From Salmonella bongori NCTC 12419 (lineage in GTDB: Bacteria; Pseudomonadota; Gammaproteobacteria; Enterobacterales; Enterobacteriaceae): a DNA stretch of 64,000 nt. A program made the position numbers and the translations under genes. Positions 19,356 to 28,475 of this stretch are shown piece after piece; position 1 is the stretch's first letter, and each line of letters starts with the position of its first letter. The stretch spans positions 2,852,001 to 2,916,000 of the forward strand of contig NC_015761.1 in the NCBI RefSeq assembly GCF_000252995.1. The letters are read 5' to 3'. Below the pieces are notes generated by a model. That model was not told the DNA's origin, searched no databases, and saw only the letters and a list, made by a program, of their open reading frames with translations.

Positions 19356-20552
19356 TTACGCCTGACGACGTTGCCAGATCCAGAGCACCGCAATCGCCAG
19401 CGCAAACAATACGCCAAAACCAATGCCTATCGCTACTGGCGGTACGCCAACCAGTACCGTCAGCGAGTAAAGCCCCAACATCAATAGCATGGCGCTATTC
19501 TCGCCCAGATTCTGTACCGCTATCGCATTCCCGGCACCGACGCTCTTCTTACCGCGTTCCTGGAGTAACGCGTTGAGCGGCACCACAAAAAAGCCGCCTG
19601 ACATACCTATTAACAGCAACAATGCATAAGCAGGCAGCAGTGCGTGTTGTAATGAGAAGACCGCCACCACTACGCCAATTAAAATCCCGGCGGGCATACA
19701 GCGTGATACGGTATCCAGCGTCACCAGTTTTGCCGCTGCACCCGCGCCAACCACTATCCCCACGGCCACCATCGCATTCAGATAGGTCGGCGTAGCGTTA
19801 TCCGTGATACCCAGCGCCACCGGCACCCATAGCACCAGCAGAAAACGTAGCGTCACGCCTGCGCCCCAAAATAACCCGGTACCCACCAGTGAAAAACGCG
19901 TTTCGCCATTCCGCCAGAGAACAACGCAGGCGCAGAAAAAACTGCGGGTCATCGCCGCCAAATGCCAGGATTGCCCTGGACGCGCCGCTACAAGCTTAGG
20001 GATAAACAGGTTCGCCGCCACGGCACCGGCATAGGCTAATGCACAGGCAACCAGAGCGGCAATGACGTGCCAGTCGGCCAATACGCCGCCCGCGACGGAA
20101 CCGAGCAAAATCGCCGCGATGGTAGACGCTTCCATCAGACCATTGGCTTTAACCAGTTTATCGCCTGTCGTCAGTTCGCCCAGAATGCCGTATTTCGCTG
20201 GAGAATAAGCCGCCGCGCCAATGCCAACCAACGTATAGCCGACAAAAGGATTCACGCCGAGGCAGATACCTGCCGCCCCCGCCAGTTTAAGACCATTGGC
20301 GATCATCATCACCCGACCTTTGGCAAAGCTGTCCGCTATCTGGCCGACAAAAGGCGCAAAAAGAATGTAAGCGCCCACAAACACCATCTGCAAAACAGGC
20401 TGGCTCCAGTCGGGGTAAAACTGAGCTTTCAGCAGAGCCAGCGTCGCAAACAGTAGCGCATTATCGCCAAAAGCCGAGAGAAACTGCGCGACAATTACCG
20501 ACAGCATCCCTTTCGACCAGATGGAAGTATTAGTGTGTGCTGACTCACTCAT
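19356..20552 (-). CDS. lplT: Lysophospholipid transporter LplT
   Basis: LplT is a major-facilitator protein that flips lysophosphatidylethanolamine across the inner membrane for re-acylation. The 398-residue protein has about 12 hydrophobic segments, starting with GMLSVIVAQFLSAFGDNALL. Its start overlaps the end of aas by 8 bases, so the two proteins are translationally coupled and work in one pathway. Confidence 0.96.
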   Translation of the reverse strand: MSESAHTNTSIWSKGMLSVIVAQFLSAFGDNALLFATLALLKAQFYPDWSQPVLQMVFVGAYILFAPFVGQIADSFAKGRVMMIANGLKLAGAAGICLGVNPFVGYTLVGIGAAAYSPAKYGILGELTTGDKLVKANGLMEASTIAAILLGSVAGGVLADWHVIAALVACALAYAGAVAANLFIPKLVAARPGQSWHLAAMTRSFFCACVVLWRNGETRFSLVGTGLFWGAGVTLRFLLVLWVPVALGITDNATPTYLNAMVAVGIVVGAGAAAKLVTLDTVSRCMPAGILIGVVVAVFSLQHALLPAYALLLLIGMSGGFFVVPLNALLQERGKKSVGAGNAIAVQNLGENSAMLLMLGLYSLTVLVGVPPVAIGIGFGVLFALAIAVLWIWQRRQA

Positions 20553-22704
20553 GATGTTCTTCCGGCGCGTCTACCCAGCTTTTCAGCGTCACAAAATCGG
20601 GTTTCCCGCTACCAAGTAAGGGAAGCTGTTTCAGGTAGCGGATATCACGCGGAACGGCAAGTTCCGGAATGCCGTGTTCGCGAGCATAGTGCTGTAACTT
20701 TTCTCGGGTGAGTTCGCTGTCAGTGGTAAACAACACCAGCGCTTCGCCTTTACTGGTGTCACTTTTAATGGCTGTAGCATGCATTTTGTCCGCCGAGACG
20801 CCAAGCGCCAGTTGCTCTACCATTTCCAGCGAAACCATTTCGCCAGCGATTTTCGCAAAGCGTTTCGCGCGCCCCTGAATTTGAACAAAGCCGCTTTCAT
20901 CGAAGCGTACAATGTCGCCCGTATCGTACCAACCGGGCTCGGTCTCGCCCTGGGCATTTTCGGCCGATGGAACCTCCAGCACTCCCGGTTTTTCCACGCG
21001 CAGGTAACCATTCATAATATTCGGCCCTTTGAGCTGTAACCGGCCACCGTTTTCGATACCTGGCACCGCCAACAGGCGGGCGTCCATTCCAGGCAGAATA
21101 CGCCCCACTGTGCCGGGTTTAGCCGCCATCGGCACGTTAATCGATACCACTGGCGCGCATTCCGTTACCCCGTAGCCCTCAAGAATGCGCAAGCCGAACT
21201 TATCCTGCCACAACTGTTTGGTGCTCTCCTGAAGTTTTTCCGCACCAGCCACCACATAGCGCAGACGATAAAAATCATAGGGATTGGCAAAGCGCGCATA
21301 GTTGCCGAGGAAGGTCGATGTGCCAAACAGTACGGTACAGTTACGGTCATAGACCAGTTCCGGCACAACGCGATAGTGCAACGGACTTGGATAAAGAAAA
21401 ACTTCTGCGCCAGTCAGTAGCGGCGTAAACAGACCGACCGTCAAACCAAACGAATGAAAGAGCGGTAGCGCCGACATAAAACGGTCATTGGCGGTGAAAT
21501 CCGCGATCGTTTTTATCTGCTCTACGTTCGCGAGAATGCTTTTATGGCTATGTACCACCCCTTTAGGGTGTCCTTCTGAGCCGGAGGTAAAGAGAATAAT
21601 CGCCGCGTCTTCCGGCTGTTGTTTGACCTGTGCCAGGTGCGGCGCCAGCAGGTGAGCAAAAATCCACAGCTTGTCGGCGAGAGTCACATCCGCTTTTAAA
21701 TCTTCAAGATAGACCCAGCGAACCTGCGTCAACTGTTCCGGCAAGTGCCACAACTTTCCTTTATCGAGAAACTGGCGGGAGGTAAAAATCGTTTTAATTT
21801 CCGCAGCGGTAATCGCGCTGGCCAGCCCTTTTACACCTGCCGTGTAGTTCATCATCGCCGGAATGCGACGACGAGAGACCGCGCCGAAAATGACCGCTGC
21901 GCTGATAGCTGCATTCGGCAGCATTAAACCGATTTTTTCGCCTTCTGCGCTGTACTTTTCCAGAATACGTCCGACAAAAAGGGTTTTAGTCAGCAAGTTA
22001 CGGTACGTATCCGGCGTAAAGTTAATGTCTTCAACACAGTTTTTACCGGCGCCATAACGATATTGCGCCGCCAGCAGCGATTCATATAACGTCTCGCGCG
22101 GGCGTACCGCCATACGCGCTTCCATCATTATCTGATGTAGCATTTCACCCGCTATCTTGCGCCTGTCACGCGCGCGCGGCGCTTCCGGCATCGGTATCTG
22201 CGTCGGCGGTAAAATATGAAGCTGAATACGGGGGAATAAACGCCGTTTGACCAGACCTTTCAGGCGACTGAAATGGGTAAGCTCCGCGCCATCAATACGG
22301 AGCGGAATAACGGTTGCGCCGGATTTTGCCGCGACAAAACCTGCGCCGTCATAGATCTTCATCAGCGATCCGCTAACGGAAATACGCCCCTCCGGGAAAA
22401 TAACTACTGGCCGCCCCTGCTCTACCAGCCGAACCAGGTGTTTGATGGACATCGGTTTGGTCGGGTCAAGCGGAACAAAATCGATCAGCGGCGTTAACCA
22501 GCGCATATACCATTGTTGGCTGATGGACGTATAGACCGCAAAGACAGGACGTACCGGCAAGAACAACGCCAGCAACATACCATCAATAAAGGAAACGTGA
22601 TTGGGAGTGATTAAGATCCGGTTCCCGTGTAGCGCCCGGACATCGCCAGTAACGCGTACACGATAAAGCACGCGAAACAGGTTACGAAAAAATCCAAACA
22701 ACAT
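20545..22704 (-). CDS. aas: Aas, acyltransferase/acyl-ACP synthetase
   Basis: This is a bifunctional 719-residue inner-membrane enzyme that re-acylates lysophosphatidylethanolamine. The N-terminal PlsC-type acyltransferase domain has the HX4D motif in PNHVSFIDGML. The C-terminal AMP-forming domain has the P-loop FTSGSEGHPKGV. It is followed directly by lplT with an 8-base overlap. The sRNA genes omrA and omrB lie upstream on the same strand. Confidence 0.97.
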   Translation of the reverse strand: MLFGFFRNLFRVLYRVRVTGDVRALHGNRILITPNHVSFIDGMLLALFLPVRPVFAVYTSISQQWYMRWLTPLIDFVPLDPTKPMSIKHLVRLVEQGRPVVIFPEGRISVSGSLMKIYDGAGFVAAKSGATVIPLRIDGAELTHFSRLKGLVKRRLFPRIQLHILPPTQIPMPEAPRARDRRKIAGEMLHQIMMEARMAVRPRETLYESLLAAQYRYGAGKNCVEDINFTPDTYRNLLTKTLFVGRILEKYSAEGEKIGLMLPNAAISAAVIFGAVSRRRIPAMMNYTAGVKGLASAITAAEIKTIFTSRQFLDKGKLWHLPEQLTQVRWVYLEDLKADVTLADKLWIFAHLLAPHLAQVKQQPEDAAIILFTSGSEGHPKGVVHSHKSILANVEQIKTIADFTANDRFMSALPLFHSFGLTVGLFTPLLTGAEVFLYPSPLHYRVVPELVYDRNCTVLFGTSTFLGNYARFANPYDFYRLRYVVAGAEKLQESTKQLWQDKFGLRILEGYGVTECAPVVSINVPMAAKPGTVGRILPGMDARLLAVPGIENGGRLQLKGPNIMNGYLRVEKPGVLEVPSAENAQGETEPGWYDTGDIVRFDESGFVQIQGRAKRFAKIAGEMVSLEMVEQLALGVSADKMHATAIKSDTSKGEALVLFTTDSELTREKLQHYAREHGIPELAVPRDIRYLKQLPLLGSGKPDFVTLKSWVDAPEEHHE

Positions 22705-22794
22705 TTCAACTCCCTTTGTCCGACAATTCGCTAAAACATGAATTGTGGCAGATTACACCAGATGTGTAACAGGAGCGATAATAAAATAGGTACG

Positions 22795-22881
22795 AAAAAA
22801 AACCTGCGCATCCGCGCAGGTTGGTGCAAGAGACAGGTACGAAGAGCGTACCGAATAATCTCACCAATCAATACCTCTGGG
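22795..22881 (-). ncRNA. omrA: OmrA small RNA
   Basis: This is an Hfq-dependent sRNA of about 87 bases, induced by EnvZ-OmpR in E. coli and repressing outer-membrane receptors and csgD. The conserved 5' end CCCAGAGGTATTGATTGGTG is present, as is the 3' terminator AACCTGCGCGGATGCGCAGG followed by eight T (minus strand). A near-identical 5' end begins omrB, 200 bases away. Boundaries are set by comparison with the recalled E. coli sequence. Confidence 0.93.
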
Positions 22882-22995
22882 ATCTTGATTGTGGTCTTCG
22901 CTCGTCTGCATCGCCAGTTCAAAAACGCAAAGGAATAAACAGAAATGCAACGAGTTGTGTAAATTCCCCGTTACTGTTACAGGTTCAGACAAAAC

Positions 22996-23081
22996 AAAAA
23001 AAAACCTGCGCATCTCTACGCAGGTTGGTGTAATTCGTGTGCTCAACGACTACGTTGATTCCACCTATCAATACCTCTGGG
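22996..23081 (-). ncRNA. omrB: OmrB small RNA
   Basis: This is the sister of OmrA, about 86 bases. It shares the 5' seed region CCCAGAGGTATTGATAGGTG and a terminator with stem CCTGCG / CGCAGG followed by nine T. The middle part (the GTTGA...CAAC stem) differs from OmrA. The pair lies in tandem between aas and galR, as in E. coli. Confidence 0.93.
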
Positions 23082-23205
23082 ATCGCTACTTTATCAACCA
23101 GCCCCATTTACCTGCCAGCAGACAATCGCAACAGCGCTTCGCAAACTGTAACGAAAGATTTGTATTGTCACTTTACAGACGTATTCCGCCCCATACTGGT
23201 CACAT

Positions 23206-23226
23206 TTGCCCCACACTGTGGGGCAA
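23206..23226. promoter_or_regulatory. 21-bp palindrome upstream of galR
   Basis: TTGCCCCACA and TGTGGGGCAA form perfect 10-bp arms around a single central C. It lies 92 bases before galR and about 125 bases upstream of the omrB 5' end. No T-tract follows on either strand, so an operator is as likely as a terminator. Confidence 0.55.
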
Positions 23227-23267
23227 GAGTCTTGAACAGATGTTCATTTTCCGTAAAACTGGCGTAA

Positions 23268-23283
23268 TGTAAGCGTTTACCCA
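23268..23283. promoter_or_regulatory. GalR/GalS operator (autoregulation)
   Basis: ATGTAAGCGTTTACCC contains the gal operator core GTAANCGNTTAC, centred about 22 bases before the galR start. GalR autoregulation through such a site is known in E. coli. Confidence 0.7.
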
Positions 23284-23297
23284 CTATAGGTATTATC

Positions 23298-24326
23298 ATG
23301 GCGACCATAAAAGATGTAGCCCGACTGGCCGGTGTTTCTGTCGCCACCGTTTCTCGCGTCATTAACGACTCGCCGAAAGCCAGCGAAGCGTCCCGGCTGG
23401 CGGTGACCAGCGCGATGGAATCCCTGAGCTATCACCCTAACGCCAACGCGCGCGCGCTGGCCCAGCAGGCGACAGAAACCCTCGGTCTGGTGGTCGGCGA
23501 CGTTTCCGATCCTTTTTTCGGCGCAATGGTAAAAGCCGTTGAACAGGTGGCCTACCACACTGGCAATTTTTTACTGATTGGCAACGGATATCACAACGAA
23601 CAAAAAGAACGCCAGGCGATTGAACAACTGATCCGTCATCGTTGTGCGGCGTTAGTGGTTCACGCCAAAATGATCCCGGATGCGGATCTGGCCTCATTAA
23701 TGAAACAAATCCCCGGTATGGTGCTCATTAACCGTATTTTACCAGAGTTTGAACACCGCTGTGTTGCGCTGGATGACCGCTACGGAGCGTGGCTGGCAAC
23801 CCGGCATCTGATCCAGCAAGGCCATACGCGTATTGGGTATATCTGCTCCAATCACACGATTTCCGATGCCGAAGATCGTCTGAAAGGCTATTACGATGCG
23901 CTGGCGGAAAGCCATATTCCGGCTAACGATCGACTGGTAACATTCGGTGAACCAGATGAAAGTGGCGGCGAGCAGGCGATGACTGAGTTATTAGGCCGTG
24001 GCAGAAATTTTACCGCGGTGGCCTGCTATAACGACTCGATGGCGGCTGGCGCGATGGGGGTATTAAATGATAACGGCGTCGGGGTGCCGGGCGAAGTGTC
24101 GCTCATCGGTTTTGATGACGTGCTGGTCTCGCGCTACGTGCGTCCCCGGTTGACCACCATTCGGTATCCTATCGTCACCATGGCGACACAGGCGGCGGAA
24201 CTGGCGCTGGCGCTGGCGGGGAAATGCCCGACGCCGGAAATTACCCATGTATTTAGCCCCACTCTGGTACGCCGACATTCGGTATCCCCCCTGACGGATA
24301 CCGGGCATCTATCGACAACCGATTAA
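23298..24326 (+). CDS. galR: GalR, galactose repressor
   Basis: GalR is a LacI-family repressor of the gal regulon, induced by D-galactose. The 342-residue protein has the N-terminal HTH (MATIKDVARLAGVSVATVSRV) and a periplasmic-binding-type core, including NPNANARALA and the ligand-domain end IGFDDVLVSRYVRPRL. Only 13 bases separate it from a second LacI-type gene. Confidence 0.97.
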   Translation: MATIKDVARLAGVSVATVSRVINDSPKASEASRLAVTSAMESLSYHPNANARALAQQATETLGLVVGDVSDPFFGAMVKAVEQVAYHTGNFLLIGNGYHNEQKERQAIEQLIRHRCAALVVHAKMIPDADLASLMKQIPGMVLINRILPEFEHRCVALDDRYGAWLATRHLIQQGHTRIGYICSNHTISDAEDRLKGYYDALAESHIPANDRLVTFGEPDESGGEQAMTELLGRGRNFTAVACYNDSMAAGAMGVLNDNGVGVPGEVSLIGFDDVLVSRYVRPRLTTIRYPIVTMATQAAELALALAGKCPTPEITHVFSPTLVRRHSVSPLTDTGHLSTTD

Positions 24327-24339
24327 TCAGGGTAGCGTT

Positions 24340-25359
24340 ATGGCGACAATGCTGGATGTTTCCCGTTATGCGGGCGTATCAAAGGCGACTGTCTCGCGAG
24401 TGTTGAATGGAACAGGACAGGTAAAAGAAAGTACGCGCCAGAAGGTATTTACGGCGATGCAGGCGTTGGACTACCGCCCCAGTTTCCTGGCTCGCTCGCT
24501 GGCGAATCGTACCAGCAACAGTATCGGTCTGGTGGTCTCTACATTTGACGGTTTCTATTTTGGCAGTTTGTTACGTCAGGCGTCACGCCAGGCAGAGTCT
24601 CATAACAAACAGTTGATTGTCACAGATGGCCACGATACGCCGGAACGGGAGCAGGAAGCCGTACAAATGCTGGCAGACAGACAGTGCGACGCCATTATTC
24701 TTTATACCCGCTATATGAATGAGCAATCGATTTTGTCGCTGATTGACGCCACGGAAATGCCGCTGGTGATTATTAATCGCAACGTCAGCCTGGCGCGCGA
24801 TCGCGCTATTTTCTTTGAACAGGAAGAGGCGGCATTCCAGGCAGTGGATTATCTGATTTCGCAGGGACATCGCGATATCGCCTGTATTACGGTTCCTGTT
24901 CATATGCCCACCGGCCAATCACGGGTAATGGGGTACCGTAAAGCGCTAGAAAAACATGGTATTCCATGGCAACCGGCAAAAGTAAAATACGGTGATTACA
25001 CGCTGGCACGCGGTTATGACGCCTGTCGGGAGCTGCTGGAGGAGGGCGTCGCGTTTAGCGCGCTATTTGCCTGTAATGATGACACGGCACTGGGCGCAGC
25101 AAAAGCGCTACGCCATGCCGGACTTCGTATCCCACAAGAGGTGTCATTATTTGGCTTTGACGACACGCCGGGCGCAACCTGGCTTGAACCCGGGCTTTCA
25201 ACCGTCTATTTACCGATTGAGGCCATGATCGCCACCGCGATAGATCAGGCTGTCCACCTGGCGAACAATGAGCCGGTCGCCCCCATCCCCCCCTTTACCG
25301 GCACGCTGATTCTGCGCGAGTCCGTCGCCGCTGGCCCGTTCTTCCAGCGCCCGGCCTGA
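24340..25359 (+). CDS. LacI/GalR-family transcriptional regulator, AscG-like
   Basis: This is a 339-residue regulator with an N-terminal LacI HTH (TMLDVSRYAGVSKATVSRVLNG), a hinge-helix region (SFLARSLANRTS) and a sugar-binding core ending FGFDDTPGATWLEPGL. It resembles E. coli AscG more than GalR, which suggests a glycoside or sugar ligand, but no metabolic gene is linked to it. It lies 13 bases after galR on the same strand and is absent between galR and lysA in E. coli K-12. Its stop is 9 bases from the convergent lysA stop. Confidence 0.88.
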   Translation: MATMLDVSRYAGVSKATVSRVLNGTGQVKESTRQKVFTAMQALDYRPSFLARSLANRTSNSIGLVVSTFDGFYFGSLLRQASRQAESHNKQLIVTDGHDTPEREQEAVQMLADRQCDAIILYTRYMNEQSILSLIDATEMPLVIINRNVSLARDRAIFFEQEEAAFQAVDYLISQGHRDIACITVPVHMPTGQSRVMGYRKALEKHGIPWQPAKVKYGDYTLARGYDACRELLEEGVAFSALFACNDDTALGAAKALRHAGLRIPQEVSLFGFDDTPGATWLEPGLSTVYLPIEAMIATAIDQAVHLANNEPVAPIPPFTGTLILRESVAAGPFFQRPA

Positions 25360-25368
25360 GGGCGTTCT

Positions 25369-26631
25369 TCAAAGCATCTCCAGCGCTAACAGCTCTTCAA
25401 TGGTCTGGCGACGGCGAATCAGTCGCGCCTGACCGTGATCAAATAACACTTCCGGCAGTAGCGGACGACTGTTGTAATTTGATGACATCGATGCGCCGTA
25501 AGCGCCGGTATCGTGTAATACAAGATAATCGCCGGGAACGACCACAGGTAACTCGCGCGTTTCGACCATCCCGCCCTCCTGCTGCGTAAAAACATCGCCT
25601 GATTCGCATAATGGCCCGGCCACCACCGTCTCTACCCACGGACCGTGTTCAAATGAGCGACCCTCCGCCGCCAGCGCCGAAATATGGTGATAGCTCCCAT
25701 ACATCGCCGGGCGCATCAGATCGTTAAAACCGGCATCCACCAGCACAAAATGGCGGCGTCCCATCTGTTTTACACTACGTACCTGGGTCACCAGCACGCC
25801 CGATTGCGCCACCAGAAAACGCCCAGGTTCGATCTCAAGTTTGACAGCATGTCCCAGATGACAGGCGATTTGCTCACGCGCCGCATTCCACAGACCATAA
25901 TAATGGCGCGTATCAACGGGCTCGTCTCCGTCGCGATAAGGAATCGAGAGTCCCCCCCCTGCCGAAATCGCCTCCAGATCCTGACCGCACTCCAGCACCT
26001 GACGTACCATCGCGCCGCAAACCTGTTCCAGATGGCCATAATCGACGCCGGAACCGATATGCATATGGAGGCCGACAAGTTTTAGCCGATACTGCTGTAT
26101 TATCGCCAGCGCCGCCGGAAGATCGGTGTGCCAGATGCCATGCTTGCTATTTTCGCCGCCGGTATTGGTTTTCTGGCTGTGACCATGACCAAAACCTGGA
26201 TTCACTCGCAGCCAGACACGATGCCCCGGCGAAACCTGACCAAGCTGCGCCAACATATCCACCGAGCCAGCATTAACCGGAATAGACAGTTCGCTCACGC
26301 GCGCCAGCGTAGCGTCGTCAATCACATCGGCGGTAAAAACGATATCATCAGGACAAGCTTGCGGATCGTAGCCGGCCGCCAGCGCACGTTCGATCTCTCC
26401 CAATGAAACGGAATCCACTTTCACGCCCTGTGCGCGCATTAAGCGCAGGATATGAATGTTCGAACAGGCTTTTTGCGCAAAACGCACAACGTCAAACTGC
26501 TGTAGCGCGGCTATCTGACGACGAATAATTTGCGCGTCATAGACCCAGACCGGGCAACCAAATTCAGCAAGCAATTTGCGCAAATTTTCAGCGTTAAGAT
26601 CGGTTTCAGCGTAATGATACGGCTGTGGCAT
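25369..26631 (-). CDS. lysA: Diaminopimelate decarboxylase
   Basis: LysA catalyses the last step of lysine synthesis, meso-diaminopimelate to L-lysine. The 420-residue PLP enzyme of alanine-racemase fold has the PLP lysine in FAQKACSN, the glycine-rich phosphate site SAGGGLSIPY and the C-terminal active-site motif GPLCESGDVF. It is divergent from its activator lysR. Confidence 0.98.
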   Translation of the reverse strand: MPQPYHYAETDLNAENLRKLLAEFGCPVWVYDAQIIRRQIAALQQFDVVRFAQKACSNIHILRLMRAQGVKVDSVSLGEIERALAAGYDPQACPDDIVFTADVIDDATLARVSELSIPVNAGSVDMLAQLGQVSPGHRVWLRVNPGFGHGHSQKTNTGGENSKHGIWHTDLPAALAIIQQYRLKLVGLHMHIGSGVDYGHLEQVCGAMVRQVLECGQDLEAISAGGGLSIPYRDGDEPVDTRHYYGLWNAAREQIACHLGHAVKLEIEPGRFLVAQSGVLVTQVRSVKQMGRRHFVLVDAGFNDLMRPAMYGSYHHISALAAEGRSFEHGPWVETVVAGPLCESGDVFTQQEGGMVETRELPVVVPGDYLVLHDTGAYGASMSSNYNSRPLLPEVLFDHGQARLIRRRQTIEELLALEML

Positions 26632-26750
26632 AACAAACTCCGGAATAAGGCTTTTTAATGATTACGCCATACCTTCAATGGAATAAAAAATATCGTTTTA
26701 TCGCCAGTCTATGCAAAAATGATATGGAATAAACTGTCCAGAGGAAACAC

Positions 26751-27686
26751 ATGGCCGCCGTTAATTTACGTCACATTGAAATCTTTCACGCTGTCATGAC
26801 TGCCGGAAATCTCACCGAAGCGGCGCGGCTGCTGCATACTTCGCAACCTACCGTCAGTCGCGAACTGGCGCGGTTTGAAAAAGTGCTGGGATTAACGCTA
26901 TTTGAGCGTACACGCGGGCGCTTACATCCGACGGTGCAAGGGTTACGCCTGTTCGAAGAGGTACAACGCTCCTGGTATGGGTTGGATCGCATCGTCAGCA
27001 CGGCGGAAAGCCTGCGTGAGTTTCGCCAGGGCGAACTTTCCATCGCCTGTCTGCCGGTATTTTCACAATCCTTTTTGCCGCCGCTGATATCGCCTTTTCT
27101 GGCGCGCTATCCGGATGTCAGCCTGAATATTGTCCCGCAGGAGTCGCCGTTGCTGGAAGAATGGCTCTCCGCCCAGCGCCACGATCTGGGGCTAACGGAG
27201 ACACTTCATGCCCCGGCAGGGACAACCCGAACCGAACTGCTGACGCTAAATGAAGTGTGTGTGTTGCCGTCCAACCATCCGCTTGTCGCCAGGACCGTAC
27301 TTACGCCAGACGATTTTCAGGGGGAAAACTTTATCAGCCTCTCCCGCCAGGACAGCTATCGACAACTGCTGGATACGTTATTTACCGAGCATCAGGTGAA
27401 GCGCCGAATGGTGGTTGAAACGCATAGCGCAGCATCCGTTTGCGCGATGGTGCGCGCCGGTGTGGGCGTCTCTGTTGTTAACCCGCTGACCGCTCTGGAC
27501 TATGCCACCAGCGGTATAACCGTCAGGCGCTTCAGCATCGACGTGCCCTTTACCGTTAGTTTGATTCGCCCGCTACACCGTCCCGCATCCGCACTGGTAG
27601 ACGCCTTTAGTAAGCATTTACAAACGCATCTTTCGCGCCTGGTTGAACCGCTGGAGGCTATTCTGGAACCGATGATGAAAGCATAA
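26751..27686 (+). CDS. lysR: LysR, activator of lysA
   Basis: This is the founding LysR-type regulator, activating lysA when lysine is scarce. The 311-residue protein has the N-terminal HTH (NLTEAARLLHTSQPTVSRELAR) and a substrate-binding domain. The 119-base gap to lysA holds the shared promoter region. Its 3' end overlaps the convergent ygeA by 29 bases. Confidence 0.97.
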   Translation: MAAVNLRHIEIFHAVMTAGNLTEAARLLHTSQPTVSRELARFEKVLGLTLFERTRGRLHPTVQGLRLFEEVQRSWYGLDRIVSTAESLREFRQGELSIACLPVFSQSFLPPLISPFLARYPDVSLNIVPQESPLLEEWLSAQRHDLGLTETLHAPAGTTRTELLTLNEVCVLPSNHPLVARTVLTPDDFQGENFISLSRQDSYRQLLDTLFTEHQVKRRMVVETHSAASVCAMVRAGVGVSVVNPLTALDYATSGITVRRFSIDVPFTVSLIRPLHRPASALVDAFSKHLQTHLSRLVEPLEAILEPMMKA

Positions 27687-28365
27687 ATGTTACGGCGTCT
27701 GCGGCATGAATCGCCGTGGTATCGAAAACCGGTAACGCACTTTGCGCCTGAGGCACCAGTAAGCCTATTTCAGTACAACCGAAAATCACACCTTGCGCGC
27801 CTTGCGCCGCCAGTTGTTCGATAACGCGTAGATAATAACAACGCGACGCGTCAGTGAATTGCCCCTGACAAAGCTCGTCAAAAATCACCTGATTAATTCG
27901 CACCCGATCATCCGCCTCCGGCACCACGGTCTCAATCGCAAATTGCTGTTCCAGCCGCCCGCGATAGAAATCCTGTTCCATCGTATAGCGGGTCCCTAAC
28001 AACGCCACGCGACGTAATCCCTGCCGGGCAATGGCACGCCCGGTGGCATCCGCGATGTGTAAGAAGGGCAGCGAACAACGAGATTCAATAAGGTGCGCGA
28101 TTTTATGCATGGTATTGGTACATAACACAATACCCTCTGCGCCCGCTTGCTGTAACCCCTGCACGGCTTGCGCCAGGATCTCGCCGGCGTTATCCCATTC
28201 ACCGCGGCGTTGGCACTCTTCAATATCGTGAAAATCAACGCTATGTAACAGTAAGCTCGCCGAGTGGAGGCCACCCAGTTGCTGTTTAATACCTTCATTA
28301 ATTAACCGGTAATAGGGAATAGTCGATTCCCAACTCATCCCGCCCAACAGTCCGATCGTTTTCAC
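27658..28365 (-). CDS. ygeA: YgeA, broad-specificity amino-acid racemase
   Basis: This is a 235-residue Asp/Glu racemase-superfamily protein; E. coli YgeA (RacX) racemises several amino acids such as homoserine. The catalytic cysteines are in LCTNTMHK and FGCTEIGLL. I use the GTG at 28365 (reading KTIGLLGGMSWEST), which has AAGGAG six bases upstream; the upstream TTG extension is unlikely. It is convergent with lysR, with a 29-base overlap. Confidence 0.92.
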   Translation of the reverse strand: MKTIGLLGGMSWESTIPYYRLINEGIKQQLGGLHSASLLLHSVDFHDIEECQRRGEWDNAGEILAQAVQGLQQAGAEGIVLCTNTMHKIAHLIESRCSLPFLHIADATGRAIARQGLRRVALLGTRYTMEQDFYRGRLEQQFAIETVVPEADDRVRINQVIFDELCQGQFTDASRCYYLRVIEQLAAQGAQGVIFGCTEIGLLVPQAQSALPVFDTTAIHAADAVTFMLSSSVPE

Positions 28366-28437
28366 TGCGTTCTCCTTTTTTAAAGCGTTATGGCAGTGAA
28401 ACAAACTTACGCCTCCATTTCCATCCCGTTTTTACCG

Positions 28438-28463
28438 TGCCGGATAGCAGGCGTTATCCGGCA
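28438..28463. repeat. REP-like palindrome between ygeA and araE
   Basis: TGCCGGATA and TATCCGGCA form a 9-bp stem with an 8-base loop, typical of a single REP unit. It lies 13 bases after the araE stop and may stabilise or terminate its mRNA. Confidence 0.75.
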
Positions 28464-28475
28464 ATAGAAAGGAAA

